Positions 1 to 6,997 of a DNA stretch of 13,170 nt are shown piece after piece. The DNA comes from Betaproteobacteria bacterium (lineage in GTDB: Bacteria; Pseudomonadota; Gammaproteobacteria; Burkholderiales; SG8-39), in the NCBI GenBank assembly GCA_011391185.1, contig JAABRB010000060.1:1-13170 (forward strand), written 5' to 3'. The position numbers and the translations under genes were made by a program. The stretch's first letter is position 1. Each line of letters begins with the position of its first letter. The notes beneath the pieces are model-generated. The model was not told the origin of the DNA. It saw only the letters and a list, made by a program, of their open reading frames with translations, and ran no database searches.

Positions 1-313
1 CGCGCAGGGCGAGCTGTCGAGCGCGCTCGCGCGCCTGCTGGTGGTCGTGGAGCGCTATCCCGAGCTCAAATCGGACAAGAATTTTCTGGAGCTGCAGGCG
101 CAGCTCGAAGGAACCGAGAACCGGATCGCCGTGGCGCGCACCCGCTATATCAAGAGTGTGAACGACTACAACGTCCTGATCCGGCAATTTCCGGTGAACC
201 TGACTGCCATGGTCTTCAGCTACGCCGTGAAGCCGAATTTCACGGTCGAGAACGAGCAGGCCATCCAGCGCGCACCGACCGTCGACTTCAACAAGCCGGC
301 GGCCGCGAAGTAA
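1..313 (+). CDS. lemA: LemA family protein, C-terminal part (5' end outside window)
   Basis: This is the last 103 or so codons of a LemA-family protein; the reading frame is open from base 2 and the start lies upstream of the window. The visible part reads as a long alpha-helical segment containing VVVERYPELKSDKNFLELQ, then LEGTENRIAVAR, YIKSVNDYN and a tail with RQFPVNLTAMVF. These are the most conserved stretches of LemA. LemA proteins are small, anchored by one N-terminal membrane helix, and form a helical bundle; their molecular role is not settled. The N-terminal anchor cannot be checked here. The stop codon is 32 bases before the likely ATG of a TPM-domain gene, and a second TPM gene follows, giving the common LemA-TPM-TPM arrangement. 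Family assignment is confident, function is not. Confidence 0.93.
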   Translation, partial: AQGELSSALARLLVVVERYPELKSDKNFLELQAQLEGTENRIAVARTRYIKSVNDYNVLIRQFPVNLTAMVFSYAVKPNFTVENEQAIQRAPTVDFNKPAAAK

Positions 314-345
314 AACCAGCTGGGCTGAGATTTGCGTTGGTGCCG

Positions 346-1218
346 ATGCACGCACGCTGGCTCAATGCGGCGCTTGTTGCGCTCGGACTTGCGCTTGCTT
401 CGCTCGCGCAAGGACAGGATTTGGTTCCGGTGCCGCCGCCCGCCGGGCGGGTGACGGATGTCACGGGCACGCTTACCGCGGAGCAGGTCGCGACGCTCGA
501 CAAGCGGCTGGGCGATTTCGAGGCGCGCAAGGGCGCGCAGATTGCTGTCCTCCTCGTCCCGACGACCCGCCCCGAGACGATCGAGCAGTTCGGCATCCGG
601 GTCGCGGAGCAGTGGAAGATCGGGCGTGCGAAGGCGGACGACGGCGTCATCGTGATCGTCGCCAAGAACGATCGCGCATTGCGCATCGAGGTCGGGTACG
701 GACTCGAAGGCGCGGTGCCGGATCTGAAGGCATCGCGGATCATTCGCGAGATCATCACGCCGCGGTTCAGGGAAGGCGACTTCAATGGCGGGCTCGCCGC
801 CGGGACGCAGGCACTGATGGGTCTCGTCGAGGGCGAGGACCTGCCGCGGCCGGCAGCACACTCCAAATCGCGCGGCAACCTCTTCGGGGGCGACGATTCG
901 ATATTCGTGATTCTGCTGATCGGCGCGACGGTCGTGGGGACCATCCTGACGCGGATCGTGGGTCGTTTTTTCGGCTCGGTTCTCACCGGCGGTGCGGCGG
1001 GGCTGGTCGCATGGCTGCTCGCGGGCTCGCTCCTTGCGGCGATCGTCGCCGGATTGATCGTGTTGGTCTTTACCCTCGGGCGCGGCGCGACGGGACTCGG
1101 CTCGGCCGGGTCACATCGCGGCGGCGGATGGTCAGGCGGGGGCGGAATGTCGGGTGGCGGCGGTTGGTCCGGGGGCGGAGGTTCATTCGGGGGTGGCGGC
1201 GCCTCCGGGCGTTGGTGA
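346..1218 (+). CDS. TPM-domain envelope protein with signal peptide and Gly-rich tail (YgcG-like)
   Basis: The protein has 290 residues from the ATG at 346. In-frame TTG (337) and GTG (340) codons just upstream are possible starts, and no ribosome binding site clearly decides between them. Residues about 3-24 form a signal peptide (hydrophobic core rich in Ala/Leu, then AQGQ). The TPM domain (PF04536) runs from about 34 to 165: GRVTDVTGTL near its start, then DDGVIVIVA and IEVGYGLEG in its core. Two or three hydrophobic helices follow (about 184-245). The protein ends in a glycine/serine/tryptophan-rich tail with GGGWSGGGG-type units. TPM domains have been reported as phosphatases, as photosystem II repair factors in plants, and as metal-binding domains, so the substrate here is unknown. 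It is probably exported and anchored with its TPM domain outside the cytoplasm, co-transcribed with lemA. The low-complexity tail is normal for this family. Confidence 0.9.
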   Translation: MHARWLNAALVALGLALASLAQGQDLVPVPPPAGRVTDVTGTLTAEQVATLDKRLGDFEARKGAQIAVLLVPTTRPETIEQFGIRVAEQWKIGRAKADDGVIVIVAKNDRALRIEVGYGLEGAVPDLKASRIIREIITPRFREGDFNGGLAAGTQALMGLVEGEDLPRPAAHSKSRGNLFGGDDSIFVILLIGATVVGTILTRIVGRFFGSVLTGGAAGLVAWLLAGSLLAAIVAGLIVLVFTLGRGATGLGSAGSHRGGGWSGGGGMSGGGGWSGGGGSFGGGGASGRW

Positions 1219-1224
1219 CCCGGC

Positions 1225-1722
1225 ATGAAAGCCAAACGGTTCCTGCGTCACCTGGTCATGGATCGCTGGGTGGCGCGTGCGGCGTTTCCGCCGCCAACGA
1301 TGGCAGCCATCGAGGCGAGCATCGGTCGGGAGGAGACCCGGCACGACGGCGAGATCCGCTTTGCGGTCGAGGCGGCGTTGCCGTTCGGCGCGCTCGTCAG
1401 AGGCGCCTCGGCGCGGGATCGCGGGATCGAGCTTTTCAGCGGGCTGCGCGTATGGGACACCGAGCAGAATGCGGGGGTACTGATCTACGTACTGCTCGCC
1501 GACCGGCAGGTGGAGATCGTCGCGGACCGGGGCGTCCACGCACGGGTCGGCACGACAGCCTGGGAGTCGATCTGCGGTGCGATGCAGCGCGCGTTTGCCG
1601 AACGCCGGTTCGAAGCGGGTGCCATCATCGGCGTATGCGCGGTCAGCGATCTCCTCGCGACCCATTTTCCGCCGCGGGCAGCGAATCCGGACGAACTACC
1701 GAATCGCCCGGTGATCGTATGA
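1225..1722 (+). CDS. Short TPM-domain protein (second TPM of the LemA cassette)
   Basis: This 165-residue protein starts at the ATG 6 bases after the stop of the preceding TPM gene, with GGTGA at 1214-1218 as a plausible ribosome binding site, so translation is likely coupled. Residues about 28-148 form a TPM-like domain: an N-terminal helix, a strand containing DGEIRFAVEA, then GVLIYVLLADRQVEIVADRGVH, which aligns with the DDGVIVIVA...IEVGYG core of the neighbouring protein. A helix with AMQRAFAERRFEAG and a short tail follow. Unlike its neighbour it has no signal peptide and no clear membrane helix, although the family (COG3762) is often called a membrane protein. It probably works with LemA and the larger TPM protein at the envelope; this is inferred from gene order only. 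Biochemical function is unknown. Confidence 0.86.
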   Translation: MKAKRFLRHLVMDRWVARAAFPPPTMAAIEASIGREETRHDGEIRFAVEAALPFGALVRGASARDRGIELFSGLRVWDTEQNAGVLIYVLLADRQVEIVADRGVHARVGTTAWESICGAMQRAFAERRFEAGAIIGVCAVSDLLATHFPPRAANPDELPNRPVIV

Positions 1723-1748
1723 AGGGGATGACTTGATCAGAGGCATTG

Positions 1749-3080
1749 CTAATGCTCGCGCGACGCGCCGCCACGGCCGGCCGGCTTGTCCATTCCGATC
1801 AGGTGCAACGCGTCACCGTGCAACTGGTTCGCCTGGTGGCGCCGGCGCACGAGGAGTAGCGAGAGGCTCATGAAAATCCCGAAGATCAGGATGACGGTGT
1901 AGATCGAGAGATCGAGCTTTAGCATCAGCGCGTAGAGCGCGAGCATCGCGAGAATCGAGAGATTCTCGTTGAAGTTCTGAACCGCGATCGAATGCCCTGC
2001 GCCCATGAGGATGTGGCCGCGATGCTGGAGCAGGGCGTTCATCGGCACCACGAAGAATCCGGAAAACGCGCCGATCAGGACCATCAGCGGAATCGCGAGC
2101 GCAATGGATTTCACGAAGATCATTGCGATGACCACCAGGCCCACGGCGGCGCCGACCGGCAGCACGCTCACCGACCGCGTCAGGGGAATCCAGCGCGCGG
2201 CGACAATGGCACCGAGCGCGATGCCGATCGCAACGACGCCCTGAAGAATGCTTGCCTTGGAGAGCGGCATGCCCAACGCGACTGCGGCCCACTTGAGCAC
2301 GATGAACTGCAGCGTGGCGCCGGCCCCCCAGAAGAGGGTGGTCGTGGCGAGCGAGATCTGTCCGAGCTTGTCCCGCCAGAGCAGCGTGAAGCAATGGTGG
2401 AAATCGTGCAGCAGATAGAGCGGATTGCGCTTGAGGACGTGGTGGTCGACACCCGTGTCGGGAATGTACAGGTTGAAGATGGCAGCAATCACATAGGTGA
2501 TGCCGATGAATATGGTTGCCGCCTCTGCGGGCGTGTCGACGCCGGTTTCGAGTAACGGAAAATCGAACTGGAGGAGCGCCGCGGATATGCCTGGGCTGAT
2601 GAGGATTCCGCCCAGCACCGTTCCGAGCACGATCGAGCCGACTGTCAGACCCTCGATCCAGCCATTCGCCGCGACCAGCTGCTGCGGAGGAAGCAGCTCG
2701 GTGAGGATGCCGTACTTGGCCGGGGAGTAGGCCGCAGCCCCCAATCCCACGACTGAATAGGCGAGTAGTACGGTGACATAGGGCGAGGCGCCCGGCGCGG
2801 TGAGTTGCTCCCAGAAGAACATCATCACGCAACCGGCCACCTTGATCGTGTTGGTGATGAACATCACCCGGCCCTTGGGCATCGAATCGGCGAAGGCGCC
2901 GACGAACGGGGCGAGGGCGACGTACGAGATCGTGAAGAAGAACTTGAGGAGCGGCACCATCCACGCCGGTCCCTCGAGCTGCATCAGCAGTGCGATGGCA
3001 GCAATCAGCAGGGCGTTGTCGGCCAGCGAGCTGAAGAACTGCGCCGCCATGATGGTGCCGAATCCGCGCTTCATGGCCAT
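1749..3080 (-). CDS. lplT: Lysophospholipid transporter LplT (major facilitator superfamily)
   Basis: This 443-residue polytopic inner membrane protein has about 12 hydrophobic segments. Recognisable landmarks are the N-terminal QFFSSLADNALLIAA, the loop GAFADSMPKGRVMF (residues 61-74, the MFS motif A position between helices 2 and 3), SPAKYGILTELLPP (119-132), and VPMNALLQHRG (345-355). All are typical of LplT. The family moves lysophospholipids such as 2-acyl-glycerophosphoethanolamine across the inner membrane for re-acylation, in enterobacteria together with Aas; no acyltransferase gene is in this window. The protein is longer than E. coli LplT (about 397 residues), partly through a charged C-terminal tail after residue 411. 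The ATG at 3080 is used; a second in-frame ATG lies two codons later at 3074, and neither has a good Shine-Dalgarno. It is transcribed towards the TPM genes (26 bases between stops) and away from the LysR gene. Confidence 0.92.
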   Translation of the reverse strand: MAMKRGFGTIMAAQFFSSLADNALLIAAIALLMQLEGPAWMVPLLKFFFTISYVALAPFVGAFADSMPKGRVMFITNTIKVAGCVMMFFWEQLTAPGASPYVTVLLAYSVVGLGAAAYSPAKYGILTELLPPQQLVAANGWIEGLTVGSIVLGTVLGGILISPGISAALLQFDFPLLETGVDTPAEAATIFIGITYVIAAIFNLYIPDTGVDHHVLKRNPLYLLHDFHHCFTLLWRDKLGQISLATTTLFWGAGATLQFIVLKWAAVALGMPLSKASILQGVVAIGIALGAIVAARWIPLTRSVSVLPVGAAVGLVVIAMIFVKSIALAIPLMVLIGAFSGFFVVPMNALLQHRGHILMGAGHSIAVQNFNENLSILAMLALYALMLKLDLSIYTVILIFGIFMSLSLLLVRRRHQANQLHGDALHLIGMDKPAGRGGASREH

Positions 3081-3083
3081 GAA

Positions 3084-3287
3084 TCAGGGCGCTTCGCGGC
3101 GCTTGGCGAACGGCGGGGTGCGCGGCGTGCGCGCCGGCGCGCCCAGGGACGTGCGGAGCCGCCCCAGGGGAAACGCGGCGAGCAGGCCATGCGCGCGTGA
3201 TCTGCGTCTAAGTGCCTGAGCCAAGCGGATATTTTCCGCGTGGAGGCCGCCTCCCTCGAGGTCCAGCCCACGCCACGCCTCGCTCAC
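3084..3287 (-). CDS. Doubtful small ORF upstream of lplT (67 codons)
   Basis: A minus-strand reading frame opens with GTG at 3287 and stops 3 bases before the lplT ATG. In its favour are a possible ribosome binding sequence (GAGGGT, about 7-8 bases before the GTG) and tight spacing to lplT. Against it, the predicted protein is short, arginine-rich (RRRSRAHG and similar), without a hydrophobic segment, and resembles nothing I recognise. GC-rich DNA often gives open frames of this length by chance. A second overlapping frame in the same place (3071-3271) looks equally arbitrary. It could be a leader, a remnant, or nothing. Confidence 0.18.
   Translation of the reverse strand: MSEAWRGLDLEGGGLHAENIRLAQALRRRSRAHGLLAAFPLGRLRTSLGAPARTPRTPPFAKRREAP
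3129..3142. repeat. Perfect 14-base GC palindrome
   Basis: GCGCGCCGGCGCGC reads the same on both strands. It lies 49-62 bases upstream of the lplT start codon, so it would fall in the lplT leader or promoter. With no loop sequence it is more like a protein-binding or restriction-type palindrome than a transcript hairpin. Chance occurrence is quite possible at this base composition. Confidence 0.5.
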
Positions 3288-3369
3288 CGGGCACCCTCAT
3301 AAGTGATTTCCATGCCCGGGTTTATGGTTCAATAGGGGGCGCAGCATAACATACGGAAAAGGCGCGTCG

Positions 3370-4272
3370 ATGGCGGACCGACGGTTGCAGGTGTTCCATG
3401 CGGTGGCGAAGCAGATGAGCTTTACCAAGGCCGCCGAGGTCCTCTTCATGACGCAGCCGGCCGTCACGTTCCAGATCAAGCAGCTCGAAGAGCACTACAA
3501 CACCCGGCTCTTCGAGCGCGGCCATGGCCGGATCTCGCTCACACCCGCCGGCGACGTGGTCCTCAAGTACGCCGAGAAGATACTCGGCATGTCGCAGGAG
3601 CTCGAGACTCGCGTGCGCGAGATGACCGGCCGGCTCTCGGGGCCGCTCCTGATCGGCGCCAGCACGACAATCGCCGAATTTCTGCTGCCGCCGGTGCTCG
3701 GCGAGTTCAAGGGACAGCATCCCGAAGTGCACGCGAAGCTTACGGTGGGGAACTCGGAGGCGATCGAGAACCGCGTGGCCGAGCACACGCTCGATCTCGG
3801 TCTGATCGAGGCGCCCTCGCACTTGCCGGCGCTGCTTACCGAGGTCTGCTGCGAGGACGAGCTGCAGGTGATCGTGAAACCATCGCATCCCCTCGCCAAG
3901 CTCAAGTTCGTTACGCCCAAACAGGCTGTCGCCCACCCGTATGTGACGCGCGAGCCGGGCTCGGGAACGCGCGAGTTCACCGATCTCTACCTGCGCAAGG
4001 CGGGCATCCAGCCGAGCGAGCTCGACGTCGCGATGGAGCTCGGCAGCCCCGAAGCGCTGAAGGGCGTCGTCGGCACGGGCCTGGGTTTCGCGATCATGTC
4101 CCGGATGACGGTGGAGCGGGAGCGCAAGCTCGGCGAGCTGGTGGCGGTGCCGCTGCAACCCAAGCTGATCCGCACACTCTCGCTCGTGTATCCGAAGGAA
4201 AGGTTTCGTTCGAAGCTCGTCAACACGTTCGTCGACTTCACCAAGGAGAAGCTCAAAGGTGTCCAGGTATGA
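3370..4272 (+). CDS. LysR-type transcriptional regulator
   Basis: This 300-residue protein has the standard LysR layout and length. Residues 1-60 form the winged helix-turn-helix, including VAKQMSFTKAAEVLFMTQPA and QIKQLEEHYNTRLFERGHG. A linker helix spans about 61-90, and the co-inducer-binding domain runs from about 91 to 295 (LLIGASTTIAEFLLPPVL, then TLDLGLIEAP, then GSGTREFTD and GTGLGFAIMS). The FTKAAEVLFMTQPAVTFQIK style recalls the CysL/CbbR-like subgroup of LysR proteins, but the effector cannot be read from sequence. AAAAGG at 3357-3362, 7 bases before the ATG, is the likely ribosome binding site. The gene is divergent from lplT, the classical position for a LysR regulator and a target gene. 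Downstream, 172 bases separate it from the membrane-protein gene, which has its own promoter-like site. Family confident, regulon unknown. Confidence 0.93.
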   Translation: MADRRLQVFHAVAKQMSFTKAAEVLFMTQPAVTFQIKQLEEHYNTRLFERGHGRISLTPAGDVVLKYAEKILGMSQELETRVREMTGRLSGPLLIGASTTIAEFLLPPVLGEFKGQHPEVHAKLTVGNSEAIENRVAEHTLDLGLIEAPSHLPALLTEVCCEDELQVIVKPSHPLAKLKFVTPKQAVAHPYVTREPGSGTREFTDLYLRKAGIQPSELDVAMELGSPEALKGVVGTGLGFAIMSRMTVERERKLGELVAVPLQPKLIRTLSLVYPKERFRSKLVNTFVDFTKEKLKGVQV

Positions 4273-4285
4273 GGCGCGCGGCCTC
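4271..4285 (+). other. Small GC hairpin at the 3' end of the LysR gene
   Basis: GAGGC and GCCTC (5-base stem, 5-base loop GCGCG) begin inside the stop codon. No run of T follows, so it is not a canonical intrinsic terminator. It might slow or protect the 3' end of the transcript, or mean nothing. Confidence 0.25.
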
Positions 4286-4316
4286 CCCGTCGGTAGCATC
4301 TGGCAGGTGCGGGAAA

Positions 4317-4325
4317 TGCTATAGT
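4317..4325 (+). promoter_or_regulatory. Extended -10 promoter candidate for the membrane-protein/alr/radA unit
   Basis: TGCTATAGT matches the extended -10 consensus TGnTATAAT at all but one position. No good -35 is found 16-18 bases upstream (CATCTG at 4297-4302; CTGGCA at 4300-4305 would be too close), which extended -10 promoters tolerate. Transcription would start near 4332 and leave a leader of about 110 bases before the start codon at 4445. The site sits in the gap after the LysR gene, where a new promoter is expected. Confidence 0.5.
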
Positions 4326-4431
4326 GACCCGATGCGTGCGCGTGCGGAGACCGGCGTTGCGCATCGCGATGCCGGCCGCGGGAAATTCCGGCAATTCACA
4401 CGCCACGCCCCCCATCCACAAGACCAAGGGT

Positions 4432-4437
4432 AAGGAG
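4432..4437 (+). promoter_or_regulatory. Strong ribosome binding site for the membrane-protein gene
   Basis: AAGGAG lies 7 bases before the ATG at 4445. It is the best Shine-Dalgarno in the window and fixes the start of the repeat membrane protein. Confidence 0.75.
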
Positions 4438-4444
4438 CGACGCA

Positions 4445-5905
4445 ATGGACCTCTCGGCACTCGCAAGCTCGTTGCAGACCACGCTCGGCGCGCATCTTCC
4501 CGGAATTCTCGGTGCGCTGGGCATCCTCGTGCTCGGCTGGGTCATCGCGGTCGTCGCACGCGCCGGCACGCGCCGGCTGCTCGGCATGCTGAAAGTGAAT
4601 CAGCGCATCGAGGAGAGCGCCAACCAGCGAATGGACGTCGAAACCGGCATCGCGCTCGGCGTGTTCTGGCTCATCATGCTGGTGACGCTCGTCGGAGTCT
4701 TCAACGCACTCGATCTCTCCACAATCTCCAATCCGTTCGCGGAAATGATCACGCAGATCCTCGGCTACCTGCCGCGGCTGGTGGCCGGTACGGCTCTCGT
4801 ATTGATCGTGTGGCTCATCGCCACCGTGCTTCGTGCGGTTGCAACGCGGATACTCGGTGCCACTTCTCTCGACGAAAAGCTCGCCGCCGAGGCCGGGATG
4901 GAGCCGATCAGCAGGAACGCGGGCAACGTGCTCTTCTGGCTCGTGATCCTGCTCTTCCTGCCGGCAATCCTCGCGGCGTTCGAATTGCGGGGAATGCTCG
5001 AACCGGTCCAGTCGATGCTGAACAAGGTGCTCGACCTGCTGCCGAACATCTTTGCGGCGGCGGTGATCGGGTTCGTGGGATGGCTGGTGGCGAAGGTTCT
5101 GCGTGGCCTGGTGACCAACCTGCTCATCGCGACTGGCGCGGACAAGGCGGGAAATGCCGCGGGACTGCACGACTCGGTACGCATCTCGCGGCTCGCCGGC
5201 ACGATCGTGTTCATCGTGGTCTTCGTTCCGACGCTGATCGCCGCACTGGATGCCCTCAAGATCGAGGCAATCTCAAGGCCGGCGACGGACATGCTCGCCC
5301 GGTTCCTCGAGGCGGTGCCGAATCTCGTCGCCGCCGCGCTGATCCTGGTCGTGACCTATTACGTCGCAAGGTTCGCCGCGCAGCTTCTCGCGCGTCTGCT
5401 CTCGAGTCTCGGCGCTGACGCATTGCCGCAGAAACTCGGCATGCAGCCGATGTTCCAGAGCGGCATGAAACCTTCCAACTTCGTGGGGTGGCTGGTCCTG
5501 TTCTTTGCGATGCTGTTCGCGACGGTGGAGGCGGCCAACCGTCTCGAGTTCACCCAGGTCCGCGACGTTGTCACGACCTTCATCGAGTTCGGCGGCAATG
5601 TCCTGCTCGGCGGCGTAATCCTCGTGGTGGGTTTCTGGCTTGCAAACGTGGCGTACCTTGCCATCTCGAGGGCGTCCGGCGAGCGGACGACGGGGCTCGC
5701 AGGAATTGCTCGACTGGCGATACTCGGGCTGGTGATCGCCATGGGCCTCCGCGCGATGGGAATCGCCGACGACATCGTGAACCTCGCGTTCCTGCTGACG
5801 TTCGGCGCGATCGCGGTTGCGGTGGCGCTCTCATTCGGGCTCGGCGGTCGCGATGCGGCCGGGCGACAGATGGAGCACTGGCTCTCGAAGCTGCGCAAAG
5901 ACTGA
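4445..5905 (+). CDS. MscS-associated 'TM helix' repeat membrane protein
   Basis: This 486-residue, very hydrophobic protein is built from five copies of a unit of about 90 residues. Each unit has an amphipathic lead-in, a Pro or Gly turn, a long helix ending in Arg/Lys, a short charged linker and a second helix. The turns fall at P19, P110, P200, P292 and G384, followed by segments such as ILVLGWVIAVVARAG, LVLIVWLIATVLRAV, VIGFVGWLVAKVLRG, LILVVTYYVARFAAQ and VILVVGFWLANVAYL. The second helices lie at about 70-88, 160-178, 250-269, 345-363 and 420-440. The C-terminus has a last helix and FGLGGRDAAGRQ (464-475), a motif seen at the end of the conserved TM-helix (PF05552) part of mechanosensitive-channel relatives. 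I see no MscS beta-domain after it. It sits in the inner membrane; a channel or osmotic role is only inferred. alr follows 18 bases later. Confidence 0.85.
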   Translation: MDLSALASSLQTTLGAHLPGILGALGILVLGWVIAVVARAGTRRLLGMLKVNQRIEESANQRMDVETGIALGVFWLIMLVTLVGVFNALDLSTISNPFAEMITQILGYLPRLVAGTALVLIVWLIATVLRAVATRILGATSLDEKLAAEAGMEPISRNAGNVLFWLVILLFLPAILAAFELRGMLEPVQSMLNKVLDLLPNIFAAAVIGFVGWLVAKVLRGLVTNLLIATGADKAGNAAGLHDSVRISRLAGTIVFIVVFVPTLIAALDALKIEAISRPATDMLARFLEAVPNLVAAALILVVTYYVARFAAQLLARLLSSLGADALPQKLGMQPMFQSGMKPSNFVGWLVLFFAMLFATVEAANRLEFTQVRDVVTTFIEFGGNVLLGGVILVVGFWLANVAYLAISRASGERTTGLAGIARLAILGLVIAMGLRAMGIADDIVNLAFLLTFGAIAVAVALSFGLGGRDAAGRQMEHWLSKLRKD

Positions 5906-5923
5906 GGCCGCGGGGCGGTGCCG

Positions 5924-6994
5924 ATGCCCCGGCCCATTCGCGCCACATTCGACCGCTCGGCGCTTCGCAACAATCTTGCGGTTGCGCGCGCGCGGGCGCC
6001 CGATGCGCGCGTGTGGGCGGTCGTCAAGGCCAATGCGTATGGCCACGGTCTCCTGCGCGTGGCCGACGCGCTGGCGTCGGCGGACGGCTTCGCGTTGCTC
6101 GATCTCGACGAGGCCGTGCGGCTGCGCGATGCGGGCGTGCGCAAGCCCATCGTGCTGCTGGAGGGATTCTTCTCGCTCGACGATCTGGCGGTCGTCGTCG
6201 AGCACGGTCTCGCTGTGGTGATCCATAGCGAGGAGCAGGTGGACATGCTCGTGTCGGCGGGATTTCCGGCCCGCATCCCGCTCTATCTCAAGCTGAACAC
6301 CGGCATGAACCGGCTCGGTTTCTCGCCGGAGGCATTCGGGATCGCCCTGGAGCGGCTGCAGGGCTGCCGGATGGCCGGCGAGATCACTTTGATGACGCAC
6401 TTCGCCGATGCCGATGGGGAGCGCGGGATCAGCGAGCAGCTGACGCGATTCGCCGACGCAACACGCGGACGCGCGTTGCCGCAGAGCCTGGCCAACTCGG
6501 CCGCGCTGCTGCGATTTCCGGAGGCCCGTGCCGGGTGGGTGCGACCAGGAATCATGCTCTATGGCTGTTCCCCATTTCCCGCCGAGTCGGCGGAAAGTCT
6601 CGATCTCGAGCCGGTCATGACGCTCAAGAGCGAGCTGCTGGTGGTCCGCAATCTGGAGGCGGGCGACCGGGTTGGCTACGGGGGGTCGTTCGTCGCGCCC
6701 AAGCGGATGCGGATCGGCGTGGTGGCATGTGGATACGCGGACGGTTACCCGCGGCACGCGCCCGACGGAACGCCCGTGTTGGTCGCCGGTCGGCGCGCGC
6801 GCATTGCGGGTCGGGTCTCCATGGACATGCTCACCGTGGACCTGACCGGGATTCCCGAGGCCGCGGTCGGATCGCCCGTGACGCTATGGGGCGCGGGACT
6901 CTCGGCGGACGAAGTCGCGGCGGCGGCGGGCACGCTCAGCTACGAGCTTCTTTGTCGGCTCGCCGCACGCGTCCCGCAGATCGACCGGGCGTAG
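5924..6994 (+). CDS. alr: Alanine racemase
   Basis: This 356-residue enzyme interconverts L- and D-alanine using pyridoxal phosphate and supplies D-alanine to peptidoglycan synthesis in the cytoplasm. The N-terminal barrel carries WAVVKANAYGHG with K35 as the cofactor-binding lysine. NTGMNRLGF (125-133) and RPGIMLYG (207-214) follow. In the C-terminal beta domain VGYGGSF (250-256) supplies the second catalytic base, Y252, and CGYADGYPR (269-277) and GRVSMDM (296-302) are family signatures. Length is normal. I chose the ATG at 5924 because family members usually begin MPRPIRAT-like; a GTG two codons earlier (5918) is the alternative, and only a weak GGGGCGG precedes either. It lies 18 bases after the membrane-protein gene and 3 bases before radA, so these three genes probably share a transcript. 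All catalytic residues are present. Confidence 0.97.
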   Translation: MPRPIRATFDRSALRNNLAVARARAPDARVWAVVKANAYGHGLLRVADALASADGFALLDLDEAVRLRDAGVRKPIVLLEGFFSLDDLAVVVEHGLAVVIHSEEQVDMLVSAGFPARIPLYLKLNTGMNRLGFSPEAFGIALERLQGCRMAGEITLMTHFADADGERGISEQLTRFADATRGRALPQSLANSAALLRFPEARAGWVRPGIMLYGCSPFPAESAESLDLEPVMTLKSELLVVRNLEAGDRVGYGGSFVAPKRMRIGVVACGYADGYPRHAPDGTPVLVAGRRARIAGRVSMDMLTVDLTGIPEAAVGSPVTLWGAGLSADEVAAAAGTLSYELLCRLAARVPQIDRA

Positions 6995-6997
6995 CGC

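Larger units (their letters stand above)
3081..3369. other. Divergent intergenic region between lplT and the LysR gene
   Basis: This 289-base stretch separates the divergently transcribed lplT and LysR-type gene and should hold both promoters. I see no convincing -35/-10 pair for either. An AT-richer patch at 3298-3350 contains CATAA (3298-3302) and TTATG (3322-3326) as an inverted pair, a CCCGGG hexamer (3315-3320) and GCATAACATAC near the LysR start. Such a patch could be a LysR-type binding region, but the match is weak. The rest is very GC-rich and contains a perfect 14-base palindrome at 3129-3142 and one doubtful small reading frame on the minus strand. Confidence 0.5.

Noticed and set aside
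1118..1215. Glycine-codon repeats at the end of the first TPM gene, as a DNA repeat or recombination site
   Set aside because: They encode the Gly/Ser/Trp-rich tail usual for this family, and the units vary in sequence and spacing, so it is coding low complexity.
612..1736. Long plus-strand frame (374 codons) overlapping both TPM genes
   Set aside because: It is an arginine/glycine-rich shadow frame of GC-rich coding DNA; the overlapped frames encode clear TPM domains.
1742..1756. Inverted repeat GCATT-GCT-AATGC between the convergent TPM and lplT genes, as a bidirectional terminator
   Set aside because: The stem is only 5 base pairs with two A-T pairs next to the loop, it overlaps the lplT stop codon, and no T run follows on either strand.
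3298..3350. Sigma-70 promoter for the LysR gene (TTATGG, 17 bases, CATAAC)
   Set aside because: The -35 matches only 2 of 6 positions and the -10 is poor, so I did not list it as a feature.
3322..4299. 325-codon minus-strand frame opposite the LysR gene
   Set aside because: Antisense shadow rich in Leu, Arg, Glu and His, typical of the complement of a GC-rich gene; the plus strand encodes an intact LysR protein.
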